64,000 nucleotides of DNA from DATAVB01 sp036267955 (GCA_036267955.1 DATAVB010000134.1:124001-188000); one strand, 5' to 3'. Positions 17,572 to 26,386 are shown, numbered from the stretch's first letter. A program made the numbers and translations. The notes: generated from the sequence alone by a model not told the origin.

Positions 17572-18440
17572 GACTCCGACCCGTGCAGCCTGCGGGACAG
17601 GAAGTCCCGAATCAGCGTCGCGACCTCGTCGCCGGCGCTCTCGAGCAGGAAATGGCCGCCATCAAGCAGGTGGATCTCCGGATCCTCGGCATCTTCGGCG
17701 AAGGCCTGCGCTCCGGCCGGACCGAAGATCTCGTCGCCTCGGCCCCACACCGCCAGCACTGGCACCCGACTGGTGCGCAGATAGTCGTGCAACGCTGGAT
17801 ACAGCGGCGGGTTGGTGGCGTAGTCGCGAAAGAGCGCGAGCTGGATCTTGTCGTTGCCCGGACGCGACAGCAGCGCGTAGTCGTGGTGCCAGGTGTCCGG
17901 GCTGACCAGGCTTTCGTCGGCGGCGCCGGTCAGGTACTGCCATTTCGTGACGTCGAGCGTGAGTGCGGCCCGAATTCCGTCCTCATTTCCCGGATCGGAC
18001 TGGTAATCCAACACCGTTTTCCAGAAGCCCTCGACAAAGCCGGCGTCGTAGCCGTTGCCATTCTGCGTGATGATCGCCGTGATCGCGCGTGGATTCCGCA
18101 GGGCCAGCCTCCATCCGATCGGCGCTCCGTAGTCCTGCACGTAGATCGCGTACCGGGTCACGCCCAGCTGATCGAGCAGGCCCGCCGTCAACTCGGTCAG
18201 CGCCTCGAACGTGTACTCGAACTCGTCGGCCGACGGCGCCGCGGAGAGGCCAAAACCCAGGTAATCCGGGGCGATGACGTGATAGCGGTCGGCCAGCTGA
18301 GGAATCAGGTTGCGGAACATGAACGAACTGGTCGGGAAGCCATGCAGGAGCACGATCGCCGGCGCGTTGACCGGTCCGGCCTCGCGGTAGAAGAGCTCGT
18401 GTCCGCTGACGGTGGCGTACCGGTGGTGAACGTGAGACAT
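17568..18440 (-). CDS. Alpha/beta hydrolase (epoxide hydrolase / dehalogenase-like)
   Basis: Alpha/beta-hydrolase of 290 residues. HGFPTSS forms the oxyanion region, the nucleophile is Asp in VQDYGAPIG, and the catalytic His is in DGGHFLLES. An Asp nucleophile places it with epoxide hydrolases and haloalkane dehalogenases and not with esterases. A helical cap lies between. Start ATG with AAAGGAG upstream. First gene of a three-gene operon, divergent from the CGNR regulator 84 bp away, which probably controls it. Confidence 0.9.
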   Translation of the reverse strand: MSHVHHRYATVSGHELFYREAGPVNAPAIVLLHGFPTSSFMFRNLIPQLADRYHVIAPDYLGFGLSAAPSADEFEYTFEALTELTAGLLDQLGVTRYAIYVQDYGAPIGWRLALRNPRAITAIITQNGNGYDAGFVEGFWKTVLDYQSDPGNEDGIRAALTLDVTKWQYLTGAADESLVSPDTWHHDYALLSRPGNDKIQLALFRDYATNPPLYPALHDYLRTSRVPVLAVWGRGDEIFGPAGAQAFAEDAEDPEIHLLDGGHFLLESAGDEVATLIRDFLSRRLHGSES

Positions 18441-18467
18441 GATCTAACTCCTTTGAAGTTCTATGTT

Positions 18468-18525
18468 GGTTAGAGACTCAAGCACGGCTCGTGTAACCTG
18501 TCAAGCGACAGTTGGAGGTTAGAGA
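18468..18525. promoter_or_regulatory. Divergent promoter gap with repeats
   Basis: The 84-bp gap between hydrolase and CGNR regulator has two copies of GGTTAGAGA (18468-18476 and 18517-18525) and a dyad CTGTC-AAGC-GACAG at 18498-18511. One copy overlaps the start of the CGNR gene. These are candidate operator elements. Confidence 0.4.
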
Positions 18526-19043
18526 TGGAGTTGTCAGACACGGCGGCCGACGAGGCGTTCCTGCTCGAGCTGCTCAACAGCACGCCGATCATCGATGGCG
18601 TGCAGCAGGACGAGCTCGACACCGCGGAGGCGGGCCGGACATGGCTGCGCGCGCGGGGTCACAGTGGCTCGGGCGGCGGGTGGCAGGAGGTCCGCGCCGG
18701 TCGGGAAGCGTTGCAGGCAGTGGTACGTGGGCACCGGCAGGCGGGCGCGCTGGCTCCGCTTCTCGATGAGGTCAGCTACCGTCCGTCGGTGTCCGACGAC
18801 GGCGTGCGGTGGCGGCTGGACGTGCCGGCCGGGCGGGCGGCCGTGGCGCGCGCCGTGCTCGCCTGGGATGCGCTGCGCCGGACCCGTCCGGGCCGCCTGC
18901 GGCCCTGCGAGAACCCGGACTGCGCCCTGTTTCTGATCGACCGCAGCAAGGCCAATCGGGCCCGATGGTGCTCGATGGCCGTGTGCGGAAACCGGATGAA
19001 GGCCCGCCGGCACTACGAGCGCACCCGCAACGAGTCCGACTAG
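18525..19043 (+). CDS. CGNR zinc-finger / ABATE-domain regulator
   Basis: Protein of 172 residues with an N-terminal ABATE-like domain and a C-terminal CGNR zinc finger. The C-terminus shows CENPDCALFLIDRSKANRAR, then WCSMAVCGNRMKARRHYER, with four Cys. Members of this family are thought to be DNA-binding regulators in Actinobacteria. ATG with GGAGG 6 bp upstream. Divergent from the hydrolase operon and followed by a MOSC fusion 35 bp downstream, which could be cotranscribed. Confidence 0.9.
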   Translation: MELSDTAADEAFLLELLNSTPIIDGVQQDELDTAEAGRTWLRARGHSGSGGGWQEVRAGREALQAVVRGHRQAGALAPLLDEVSYRPSVSDDGVRWRLDVPAGRAAVARAVLAWDALRRTRPGRLRPCENPDCALFLIDRSKANRARWCSMAVCGNRMKARRHYERTRNESD

Positions 19044-19078
19044 CGACGCAATCGACCTGCGAGAAAGGAGCGGCAACG

Positions 19079-20815
19079 ATGGCCACCCTGTTGTCGGTCA
19101 ATGTCGGGCTACCGAAGAACGTCGAGTGGCAGGGCAGCACCGTCTACACCGGAGTCTGGAAGCACCCGGTCGACGGGCCGCGCCTCGTGCGCCGGCTCAA
19201 TGTCGACGGCGACGGCCAGGGCGACCTCAATGGTCACGGCGGCGAACAGCGGGCCGTGCTCGTCTACCAGCTCGAGTCGTACCGGCATTGGGAAGCGCAC
19301 TTCGGTCGCACCGCCTTCGAGCACGGCCAGTTCGGCGAGAACTTCACCGTCGACGGGCTGAGCGACGACGAGGTGTGCATCGGCGACAGGTATCGCATCG
19401 GCGGGGCGGAGTTCGAGGTCACCCAGCCGCGGGTCACCTGCTTCCGGGTTGGCATGCGCCTGGGCCAACCGCAACTTCCCGCCCTGCTCGTCGCCCACCA
19501 CCGCCCCGGCTTCTATCTGCGGGTCATCACCGAGGGCCATGTCCGGGCCGGGGACCAGATCGTGCGGACCCGGGTCGGGCGGCATGCCGTGAGCGTCGCC
19601 GACATAGACGCCCTGCTGTATCTGCCCGACCGCGACATCGAGCAGCTGCGGGCCGCCGTCGATATCCCGGCCCTCAGCCCGGGTTGGCGGCAGTCTTTCG
19701 ACGAACTGCTCGAGGCCGCGCACAACGGAACCCAGGTTGCCGCACCACCCGTCGGTGTCGAGCCCGGCTGGCCGGGATTCCGTCGCTTGCGGGTCGCTGA
19801 CCTCGTCCCGGAAGGCTCGGCCGTGACCTCGGTCTATCTGACCGCCGAAACCGGTGGCCCGCTGCCCAGGCCCAAGGCCGGGCAGTACATCACGTTGCGT
19901 GCCGCGGGCGCCGGCGATCCGGCTCCGGTGCGCAGCTATTCACTGTCCTCAGGCCCAGGCGCCGAGATCTACCGGATCAGCGTCAAACATGAATCGCACG
20001 GCATCGTCAGCGGCTATCTGCATTCCCGGCTCCGACCCGGGGCCATCCTCGATGTTGCCGCTCCCCGCGGCGATTTCGTGCTCACCGACGACAGCAACCC
20101 GGTGCTGTTGATCTCGGCCGGCATCGGTGTCACGCCGGTGCTGGCCATGCTCCACCAACTTGCCGCGGCCCGAAGCACCCGAGATGTGTGGTGGATCCAC
20201 ACCGCACGAAACGCCGACCAGCACGCTTTCGCCGCCGAGGCGCACGGGCTCCTGCAGGCACTGCCCAATGGGCACGAATGCATCTTTTATACGGCTGCCG
20301 ACGCCGCTACCGGCGGCCCGATCATCAGCGGACGGCCGACCCGGGCCGGTCTCGCCGGGCTCGGCCTGCCCACCGACGCCACCGCGTACATCTGCGGCCC
20401 CGCCGCCTTCATGGCCGACCTGCAGGACGCCCTGCCGGCCGTCGGCCTGGCACCCGATCGCATACACACCGAGCTCTTCGCGGCCCGGTCGGCGATCAAT
20501 CCCGGTCGGGTCGACGTCCATGACGTCACGCCGCACCAACCACCCGGTCCCCCCGGCACTGGGCCGCAGATCACTTTCGCGCGCAGCGGACTGACGGTGC
20601 GTTGGTCCCAAGGGCACGCCTCCCTGCTCGAACTGGCGGACGCCTGCGATATCCCCACCCGGTACTCGTGCAGATCCGGGGTCTGTCACACCTGCATAAC
20701 CCCGGTCCTCGCCGGGGATATCGCCTATGCCCCCGACCCGCTGGAAATGCCCGGCAGCGACGAGGCGCTGATCTGCTGCGCGCACCCCGACAGCGACCTG
20801 GTGCTCGACCTCTGA
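19079..20815 (+). CDS. MOSC domain / ferredoxin reductase / [2Fe-2S] fusion
   Basis: 578-residue fusion. Residues 1-220 form a YiiM-like MOSC domain with a 3-alpha tail (NGHGGEQRAV, PRVTCFRVGMRLG with the likely Mo-cofactor/persulfide-binding Cys). A ferredoxin-NADP reductase-type FAD/NAD module follows (RSYSLSSGPG, LLISAGIGVTP, YICGPAAFM). A plant-type [2Fe-2S] ferredoxin is at the end (CRSGVCHTC, then ICCAH). Such proteins pass electrons from NAD(P)H to the MOSC centre, likely to reduce N-hydroxylated or oxidised substrates. ATG with GAAAGGAG upstream; the frame extends 90 codons upstream without a family match. Confidence 0.9.
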   Translation: MATLLSVNVGLPKNVEWQGSTVYTGVWKHPVDGPRLVRRLNVDGDGQGDLNGHGGEQRAVLVYQLESYRHWEAHFGRTAFEHGQFGENFTVDGLSDDEVCIGDRYRIGGAEFEVTQPRVTCFRVGMRLGQPQLPALLVAHHRPGFYLRVITEGHVRAGDQIVRTRVGRHAVSVADIDALLYLPDRDIEQLRAAVDIPALSPGWRQSFDELLEAAHNGTQVAAPPVGVEPGWPGFRRLRVADLVPEGSAVTSVYLTAETGGPLPRPKAGQYITLRAAGAGDPAPVRSYSLSSGPGAEIYRISVKHESHGIVSGYLHSRLRPGAILDVAAPRGDFVLTDDSNPVLLISAGIGVTPVLAMLHQLAAARSTRDVWWIHTARNADQHAFAAEAHGLLQALPNGHECIFYTAADAATGGPIISGRPTRAGLAGLGLPTDATAYICGPAAFMADLQDALPAVGLAPDRIHTELFAARSAINPGRVDVHDVTPHQPPGPPGTGPQITFARSGLTVRWSQGHASLLELADACDIPTRYSCRSGVCHTCITPVLAGDIAYAPDPLEMPGSDEALICCAHPDSDLVLDL

Positions 20816-20827
20816 GCCCGGCGGGAA

Positions 20828-21424
20828 TCAGGCGCGCGGACGGTGCCGGCCACGCTCCTGGTGCGGCACCGTCTGCTTGGCTCCCGGAAATGCGGGCGTC
20901 GGCAACTGGGCGACCTCGTAGGTGGCGAGGTTCAGATTGCCGCCGGTGTCGGGCATCACCGGTGCCGGGGCCTGCCGGTCGAAATGCAACGTGCGGGTGA
21001 GATCGCCGAAGGTTCGCCGCCGCCAGGCACTGATATTCGGCTCTATTACGCCAGTGATCTTCTCCAGGAAGCGCAGCACTGAAGTGTGATCGAATTTCTC
21101 GCTGCACACATAGCCACCGGCGCTCCATGGCGAAATCACCATGCACGGCACCCGGGATCCGGCGCCGATGGGCAGGCCGTCGATGAATTCGTCCGCGGCA
21201 CCGGCCGGCGGCACCGGCGGAATGACGTGGTCGAACAGACCATCGTTCTCGTCGTAATTGAGAATCAGCACGGTCTTGGCCCAGACGTCCGGGTTGGACG
21301 CGAGCGCCGAAATGACCGAGGCCACGAACGCCGCGCCCTGGGCCGGCGACGGAATGGTGGCCGGCTCGCCCGGGTGCTCGGAGGCGCCGCGGCCCAGGAA
21401 ACGGCGGCGGGTCAATGCGGGCAT
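20828..21424 (-). pseudogene. Phospholipase C family, internal deletion
   Basis: 198-residue ORF that begins with a Tat-type signal (LTRRRFLGRGAS) and runs straight into EHPGEPA and a C-terminal half typical of bacterial phospholipase C/AcpA enzymes (LNYDENDGLFDHV, PCMVISPWSAGG, FDHTSVLRFLEKITG). Full-length relatives are about 480-700 residues and have N-terminal metal and nucleophile motifs between the signal and this point. Those are absent, with the frame intact. The most likely history is an in-frame deletion of some 250-300 codons. Functional activity is unlikely. Confidence 0.75.
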
Positions 21425-21587
21425 CGGCGGTCCCTACCGAATCGGAATGGGTCGTATCGGATCGCGGTGAGCATCTCCGGACGATGTGACGCACGGGCCC
21501 GTCCCCGGATGAATTTCGGATGACAGGCGCTCGGCCGGACCATGTATGGACAGGCCCGCGATTGACCGCCGAACGGCCAGGCCGTAG

Positions 21588-21710
21588 GTTGGTCGCTGCA
21601 TGACGACACACGGAAGCTGGTGAGAACCCAGCACGGTCGCGCCACTGTGATGCCAGCCGCACGAGAGTACGGCTGGTGAGTCAGATACGTGGTCGTCATG
21701 TTGACCTCGA
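21588..21710 (+). promoter_or_regulatory. Cobalamin riboswitch
   Basis: The 5' leader of cbtB reads GGAAGCTGGTGAGAACCCAG, then GCACGGTCGCGCCACTGTGA, GCCAGCC and GAGTCAGATA. These are the conserved segments of the cobalamin (AdoCbl) riboswitch. The P1-like stem is formed by ATGACGAC (21600-21607) and GTCGTCAT (21692-21699). It lies directly upstream of the CbtB start at 21749 and is expected to shut down cobalt import when cobalamin is abundant. Confidence 0.93.
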
Positions 21711-21748
21711 AACAGATAGGGACGCAGCATCCCTGAAGGAGGCACCAC

Positions 21749-21982
21749 ATGACCAGCATCTCCTCATCCGGCCGTACCTCGATCCCGAGAGCCCAGGTTT
21801 CGGCGGAGGCGCTGTCCCGAGGCCGCGTCGCCCTGCTCCTGGGCATCACCGTCTTTCTCGCCCTTGCCGCGTACTACTTCGTCGGCATTGACGAGGGCAT
21901 GACCTCACTCTTCGGCAAGACCATGGTCATCCACGAATGGGTCCACGACTCCCGGCACTTCCTCGGCTTCCCCTGCCACTAA
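21749..21982 (+). CDS. cbtB: Cobalt transporter subunit CbtB
   Basis: Small membrane protein of 77 residues with one membrane segment (VALLLGITVFLALAAYYFVG, residues 28-47) and a His-containing C-terminus HEWVHDSRHFLGFPCH, the CbtB signature presumed to bind cobalt. It has AAGGAGG upstream and is preceded by a cobalamin riboswitch. CbtA follows 21 bp later, so the two form an operon for cobalt uptake for cobalamin synthesis. Confidence 0.93.
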   Translation: MTSISSSGRTSIPRAQVSAEALSRGRVALLLGITVFLALAAYYFVGIDEGMTSLFGKTMVIHEWVHDSRHFLGFPCH

Positions 21983-22003
21983 CCCGGCCCGGAGCTGCGA
22001 CCC

Positions 22004-22882
22004 ATGGAAATTCGCGTGATTCTCCGCGGAGCGCTGTCCGGATTTCTCGCCGGAATACTCGGATTCGTCTTTGCCCGTATCTTTGCCGAGCCCTTCATCA
22101 ACAAGGCCATCGACTACGAGTCCGGCCGTGATCAGGTGCTCGACCAGCTGAACAAGGCCGCGGGCCGATCGGTCGCGCCCGACGGGCCGGAGATCTTCTC
22201 CCGCTCGATCCAGTCCACCGTCGGCATCGCCACCGGGATCATCGCCTTCTCCACCGCAATGGGTGCGCTGGTCGCGGTCGCCTATCTGATCCTGCACGGC
22301 CGATTTCACATCCGGCCCCGGTCGCTCGTCTGGATGACGGCTGGATTCGGCTTTCTCGGCGTATTTCTGCTGCCTTTCGTGAAGTATCCCGCCAATCCGC
22401 CGGCGATCGGGCACACCTTCACCATCGCGACCCGCAGCCACCTGTATCTCGCGATGGTGGCCGGGTCCCTCATTCTGCTCGGACTGGCGGTCTACCTCGC
22501 CTACCGGCTGGCACCCCGCTTCGGGGCCCTCAATGCGACGCTGCTGTCGGCCGCGGGCTTCCTGGTGCTGTTCTCAGTCCTGATCGGGCTCCTGCCCTCG
22601 CTGGGCAATCTCGCCGCGAACGTCGCCCACCAACACCAGCTCGGCTACGCCCGAGCCAGCACCGAGACTCCTCAGCCCATCACCAATCCGAAGGGCCAGA
22701 TCGTCTACCCGGGATTCGATCCCGACGTGCTCTGGAAATTCCGCTGGTACTCGATCATCAACCAACTGCTCATCTGGACCGCCACCGCACTCATCTTCGG
22801 CGCGTTGCTCGAACGGTTCCTCGGCACCGAGAAACCAGCCAAAGCCGACCCGCGGCGCGAACCCGTGGCGGCAGCGCTCTAA
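22004..22882 (+). CDS. cbtA: Cobalt transporter subunit CbtA
   Basis: Polytopic membrane protein of 292 residues. It begins EIRVILRGALSGFLAGILGF and has about five or six hydrophobic segments, including VGIATGIIAFSTAMGALVAV and LYLAMVAGSLILLGLAVYL. FLLPFVKYPANPP is a conserved CbtA motif. Works with CbtB as a predicted cobalt importer; expression is expected to be governed by the cobalamin riboswitch at 21588-21710. Confidence 0.92.
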   Translation: MEIRVILRGALSGFLAGILGFVFARIFAEPFINKAIDYESGRDQVLDQLNKAAGRSVAPDGPEIFSRSIQSTVGIATGIIAFSTAMGALVAVAYLILHGRFHIRPRSLVWMTAGFGFLGVFLLPFVKYPANPPAIGHTFTIATRSHLYLAMVAGSLILLGLAVYLAYRLAPRFGALNATLLSAAGFLVLFSVLIGLLPSLGNLAANVAHQHQLGYARASTETPQPITNPKGQIVYPGFDPDVLWKFRWYSIINQLLIWTATALIFGALLERFLGTEKPAKADPRREPVAAAL

Positions 22883-22889
22883 CAATGCC

Positions 22890-23492
22890 TCAGTCGCCCC
22901 AGGCGCGGAGCAGCTGCTCGACGTGGGTCCGCAACTGTCGCTGACTGAATGGTTTCGGCCCGATCAGGATCTCACTGAGCAGCGGGCCGGTCAGCTGGGC
23001 GGCGGCGAGCCGGTCTGCCGGCATTCCTGGCGCAACTGCCCGGACGCGGGCGAGTACGGCGCGGGTGCTGCTGGTCAGCACGTCGGCGCCCTCGACCAGC
23101 TCGCGCACCGCGGGATCATGCTGAGCCTCACCGATCAGCGCCAGATACGCTCGGCCCGCGTCGTTGCGGGTCAGGAAACGGGTCATCGCCAGCAGGTACG
23201 CCGCGAGGTCGTCGGCGGGGTCGGGACGCGGGCTGGTGAGCAGCTCATCGGCGTCGGCCACACACGCCTCGACCAGGATCTCCGCCTTGTTGGCCCACCA
23301 CCGGTACACGGTCTGCCGACCCACACCGGCCCGCTCGGCGATGCCTTTCATTGTCATTGCGGCATAACCCTGCTCGACGAGCAGATCGTCGACCGCCTCC
23401 AGCACGGCCCGCCGAGCCTGCTCGCTGCGCGGCCGGCCCGCGTTCCCTGCACTCGTTCCAGGATGCGTCACCGGGTTACTATACCGAGACAC
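22890..23492 (-). CDS. TetR-family regulator
   Basis: Regulator of 200 residues. The N-terminal HTH reads AERAGVGRQTVYRWWANKAE, the TetR pattern; the C-terminal half is a ligand-binding domain like TetR_C_11. GTG start with GAGG upstream; GTG 21 bp downstream is an alternative. It is divergent from the MFS transporter and probably represses it. It ends 8 bp from the 3' end of cbtA and is convergent with it. Confidence 0.9.
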   Translation of the reverse strand: MSRYSNPVTHPGTSAGNAGRPRSEQARRAVLEAVDDLLVEQGYAAMTMKGIAERAGVGRQTVYRWWANKAEILVEACVADADELLTSPRPDPADDLAAYLLAMTRFLTRNDAGRAYLALIGEAQHDPAVRELVEGADVLTSSTRAVLARVRAVAPGMPADRLAAAQLTGPLLSEILIGPKPFSQRQLRTHVEQLLRAWGD

Positions 23493-23507
23493 CGTGCCTC
23501 GAATATG

Positions 23508-23521
23508 TTAGCCTCCCCTAA
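23508..23521. promoter_or_regulatory. Candidate iron-box (IdeR/DtxR-type) dyad
   Basis: TTAGCCTCCCCTAA lies in the 143-bp gap between the TetR and MFS genes. It matches 11 of 14 positions of the half-site TTAGGCTAACCTAA that I know as an IdeR/DtxR box. With an EntS-like exporter downstream, iron control is plausible but not shown. Confidence 0.4.
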
Positions 23522-23635
23522 TACGGAACATGATGACTCGTATCAAGAGCGACGCTACGGAGCTATCTTGCACCATCGATACACCGCGACCCCGGTTGCG
23601 ACGATCCATGACGTGACCAGGCCGGGAGCGTAGCC

Positions 23636-24958
23636 ATGTGCTCAGCCTGTGGCGTGCCGACGCACATTCCGACCATTGAGCCGGATGCGGCTCCGGCCGC
23701 GCAACCTATTGCTGGCGCGGCGGCACCAGCAGCGGCGCGCAAGTTCGCGGCGCTGCGCAACCGGGACTGCCGCCCATACCTGTTCGGCGCCGCTCTGGCG
23801 ATGATGGCCGACAATGTCGAGCACGTCATCACCTACTGGGTGCTCTGGCAGAAATTCCATTCGCCCGCCCTGACCGGATTCGAGGTGATCAGTCACTGGT
23901 TGCCGTTTCTTTTCTTCTCTGTCTATTTCGGCTCGCTCGCCGACCGGCACGACTGCCGCCGGCTGATTCAGGGTGCGCAGGCACTGTTCATGGTGGTCTC
24001 CGCGACCTGGGGCGTGCTGTTCCTGACCGGGTCGCTGCGACTGTGGGAGGCCTGCCTCCTGCTCGTGTTGCACGGCTGCGCCGGCTCACTCTGGGGACCG
24101 GGTGAGCAGTTGATGCTGCACGACTTCGTCGGCCCGGCCGAGCTTCCCAGCGCGGTGCGGCTCAACGCGACGTTCCGCAGCCTCGGAGTCCTGTTCGGAC
24201 CCGTGGTGGGCTCGGTGCTGCTGCTGGGCCTCGGGTCGACCGCGGGTATCTTCGCAAACGTCGCGTTCTACCTGCCGTTGACACTGTTCCTGTTCCGTAC
24301 CAAATTCACCGGCCACACGCGGGACGACGGCGTACCGCGGACCCGGATCGGGATCCGCGACTCGTTGCGGGTATATCGCGACGTGCGGGCCGATCACACG
24401 CTGGTCAGCATGATCGTGCTGGCCGGACTGGGATCGTTCTTCGTCGGCGCGTCTCTACAGTCCTCGATGCCGATCTTTGCCCACGATCTCGGTGCCGGCA
24501 GCGCCGGAACCGCTTATGGCGTACTGCTTTTCGCCAACGGCGCCGGTGGCGTGATCGGCGGAATTCTGCTCGAAGCAACGGGCCGGATCCGACCGAATGT
24601 ACGAGCGGCCGTGGTCAGCACCGCGGTCTACGGCATGACCAGCGTATTCTTTGCCGCCACCACCAGCTATCCGCTCGCGGTGCTCCTGCTGATCGTCGGC
24701 GGCGTCGCCAATCTGGCGTCAATGTCGATCGGGCAGACCATTGTGCAATTGCGCGCCCGACCGGCCGATCGCGGCCGGGTCGTCGGCCTGTACGGGATGT
24801 CGGCCAGTGGGTTGCGCGCCGGCAGTGGCTTCACCGTCGGGCTGGCCGGTGCCGCGGTCGGGATCCACTGGTCCCTCGGGGCCAGCGCCGTGGCCCTCTG
24901 CCTCGGTACGGCGATCGCCGGCTGGTTCGCTCTGACCGACCGGCGCGGCACCACCTGA
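23636..24958 (+). CDS. MFS transporter, EntS-like (MFS_3)
   Basis: 440-residue major facilitator protein, about 12 segments after a long cytoplasmic N-terminus (about 34 residues). The first segment motif YLFGAALAMMADNVEHVITYW and the loop YFGSLADRHDCRRLI match the EntS/MFS_3 group that exports siderophores or drugs. VGLYGMSASGLRAGSGF occurs near the C-terminus. GGGAG lies upstream of the ATG. It is divergent from a TetR regulator and has a possible iron box in its promoter. Substrate not known. Confidence 0.85.
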   Translation: MCSACGVPTHIPTIEPDAAPAAQPIAGAAAPAAARKFAALRNRDCRPYLFGAALAMMADNVEHVITYWVLWQKFHSPALTGFEVISHWLPFLFFSVYFGSLADRHDCRRLIQGAQALFMVVSATWGVLFLTGSLRLWEACLLLVLHGCAGSLWGPGEQLMLHDFVGPAELPSAVRLNATFRSLGVLFGPVVGSVLLLGLGSTAGIFANVAFYLPLTLFLFRTKFTGHTRDDGVPRTRIGIRDSLRVYRDVRADHTLVSMIVLAGLGSFFVGASLQSSMPIFAHDLGAGSAGTAYGVLLFANGAGGVIGGILLEATGRIRPNVRAAVVSTAVYGMTSVFFAATTSYPLAVLLLIVGGVANLASMSIGQTIVQLRARPADRGRVVGLYGMSASGLRAGSGFTVGLAGAAVGIHWSLGASAVALCLGTAIAGWFALTDRRGTT

Positions 24959-24969
24959 CCTACTGCGGA

Positions 24970-25467
24970 TCAGCTCGCCGCCATTGCGTCTTGCGGCAAC
25001 AGGGCCAGGAGTTGTGCCGCATGGCCGGGCAGCTCGACATCGGCCAGACCGGCGATGAGATCCCGCAGCGGTACCGGTTGATCCACCAGGACGGTGCCGC
25101 CGGACAGCAGTCGGCTGGACACGAGCGTGTCGAGTTCCGCCTCGCTCAACGTTCCGCCCAGTGCGCAGAGGGCTTCGCCCTGGACCCGGACGCGCTCCCG
25201 GAGTCCGGCATTGCCGGCGGCGAGGGTGATGATGTGTTCGATGGTCCAGGCGTCGGCCGCTATCCGGTTGTCGTACGTCGTATGCACACCCGCGGCGACC
25301 GCGGCGACCGCGGCGATCGTGCTGGCATTGACGATCGAGACGTGAGCCAGGATCTGATCGGCATTCCACTCCCCGGCCGGCGCTGAACTCGGTTCAGCCG
25401 AGTCCGCGACGGTGGCAGCGGCGTCCAGCAGGGTGCGGTAGGCGTCGTGAAGCGCGGCGGTGTCCAT
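24970..25467 (-). CDS. DinB/mycothiol-dependent-isomerase-like helical protein
   Basis: 165-residue, mostly helical protein. Its sequence (GEWNADQILAHVSIVNASTI) resembles the DinB/maleylpyruvate-isomerase N-terminal fold, in which a His near residue 42 can be a metal ligand. Downstream His residues typical for the family are sparse (IEHIITLAAG), so metal binding is doubtful. ATG with AGAGGAC upstream. It is on the opposite strand to the MFS gene and ends 12 bp from it. Function unknown. Confidence 0.6.
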   Translation of the reverse strand: MDTAALHDAYRTLLDAAATVADSAEPSSAPAGEWNADQILAHVSIVNASTIAAVAAVAAGVHTTYDNRIAADAWTIEHIITLAAGNAGLRERVRVQGEALCALGGTLSEAELDTLVSSRLLSGGTVLVDQPVPLRDLIAGLADVELPGHAAQLLALLPQDAMAAS

Positions 25468-25508
25468 TGTGTCCTCTGCATTCTGTGGTCATATTCTGAA
25501 CGGGTGAT

Positions 25509-26333
25509 TCAGGCGTGCGAGCTGTGCATTTCCCAGAGTGCCTGCGGCAGGACATCCCCGGTCTCCAGCAATGACTTGAGATTTGCCAGCACAGCCGGCC
25601 AGCCGTGCGAAATACCGCGGAGCATCGCCTCGTTCGGCAGATTCTCGTGGGTAACGGTGAGCCGGACGACGTCCTCGTGCGGCTCGACAAGGAACGTCAC
25701 CACCGACGGCTCCCGCGGCGTTTCGGCGTTCGGGTCGTCCTCGAAGGTGATGGCCAGGCGCGTCGGCGGCTCGGCCGTGATCACTCGACCGGTGACATCT
25801 ACGACACCTGATCCGTCGGCGCGTCGATGCTCCCAGGCCGAGCCTGGCTGCCAATCCGAGACATTCGCGTGGTTCCAGTAGCGCGAGGTCAGATCGGCGT
25901 CGGTCAGGGCCTGCCACACCTGCGCCGCGCTCGCCCGGATATAGGTGACATAGACGTAGCTCGGGACAGCGGTTGATTCCGCCGATGTGGACTGCTCGGT
26001 CATTGCGTGCTCCTCAGCCTGCTGCTTAATGGTGTTGATCGCTTGTAGGCGGGGTCGGTCGAACCCCGAGATCCAGCGCTCCTCGATGTCGTGGATCGGC
26101 GCCGGATTCAGATAGTGCAGCCGTTCTCGGCCGCGTCGCACGACGGTGACGAGATTGGCTCGCTCGAGGACGTCCAGATGCTGCGTCGCCGACTGGCGCG
26201 CCATGTCCAGGTGCTCGCACAGCTCGCGCAGCGTCTGGCCGTTGCGCTCGCGCAGCCGATCGAGCAGGAGGCGCCGGGTCCGGTCGGTCAGCGCCTTGAA
26301 GACCGGATCCATCGCACTTGCCTCGTCGCTCAC
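25509..26333 (-). CDS. ArsR-family HTH fused to SRPBCC (AHSA1-like) domain
   Basis: 274-residue fusion. Residues 1-100 are an ArsR winged helix (TLRELCEHLDMARQSATQHL, then RRGRERLHYLNPAPI). Residues 124-270 are an AHSA1/SRPBCC-like lipid or small-ligand-binding domain (YVYVTYIRASAAQVWQALTD, ISHGWPAVLANLKSLLETG). In many actinomycetes these are two adjacent genes; here they are one frame. GTG 26333 or ATG 26312 could start it. A perfect dyad (GCAGG/CCTGC) upstream is a possible self-operator. Confidence 0.85.
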   Translation of the reverse strand: MSDEASAMDPVFKALTDRTRRLLLDRLRERNGQTLRELCEHLDMARQSATQHLDVLERANLVTVVRRGRERLHYLNPAPIHDIEERWISGFDRPRLQAINTIKQQAEEHAMTEQSTSAESTAVPSYVYVTYIRASAAQVWQALTDADLTSRYWNHANVSDWQPGSAWEHRRADGSGVVDVTGRVITAEPPTRLAITFEDDPNAETPREPSVVTFLVEPHEDVVRLTVTHENLPNEAMLRGISHGWPAVLANLKSLLETGDVLPQALWEMHSSHA

Positions 26334-26344
26334 TGGCCCATTAT

Positions 26345-26360
26345 GCAGGCATCTACCTGC
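26345..26360. promoter_or_regulatory. Candidate ArsR operator
   Basis: GCAGG (26345-26349) and CCTGC (26356-26360) form a perfect dyad about 12 bp upstream of the ArsR-SRPBCC start. ArsR proteins bind short inverted repeats at such sites. Confidence 0.4.
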
Positions 26361-26386
26361 CTATTGTCAAATGGCGGCGCGACGAG

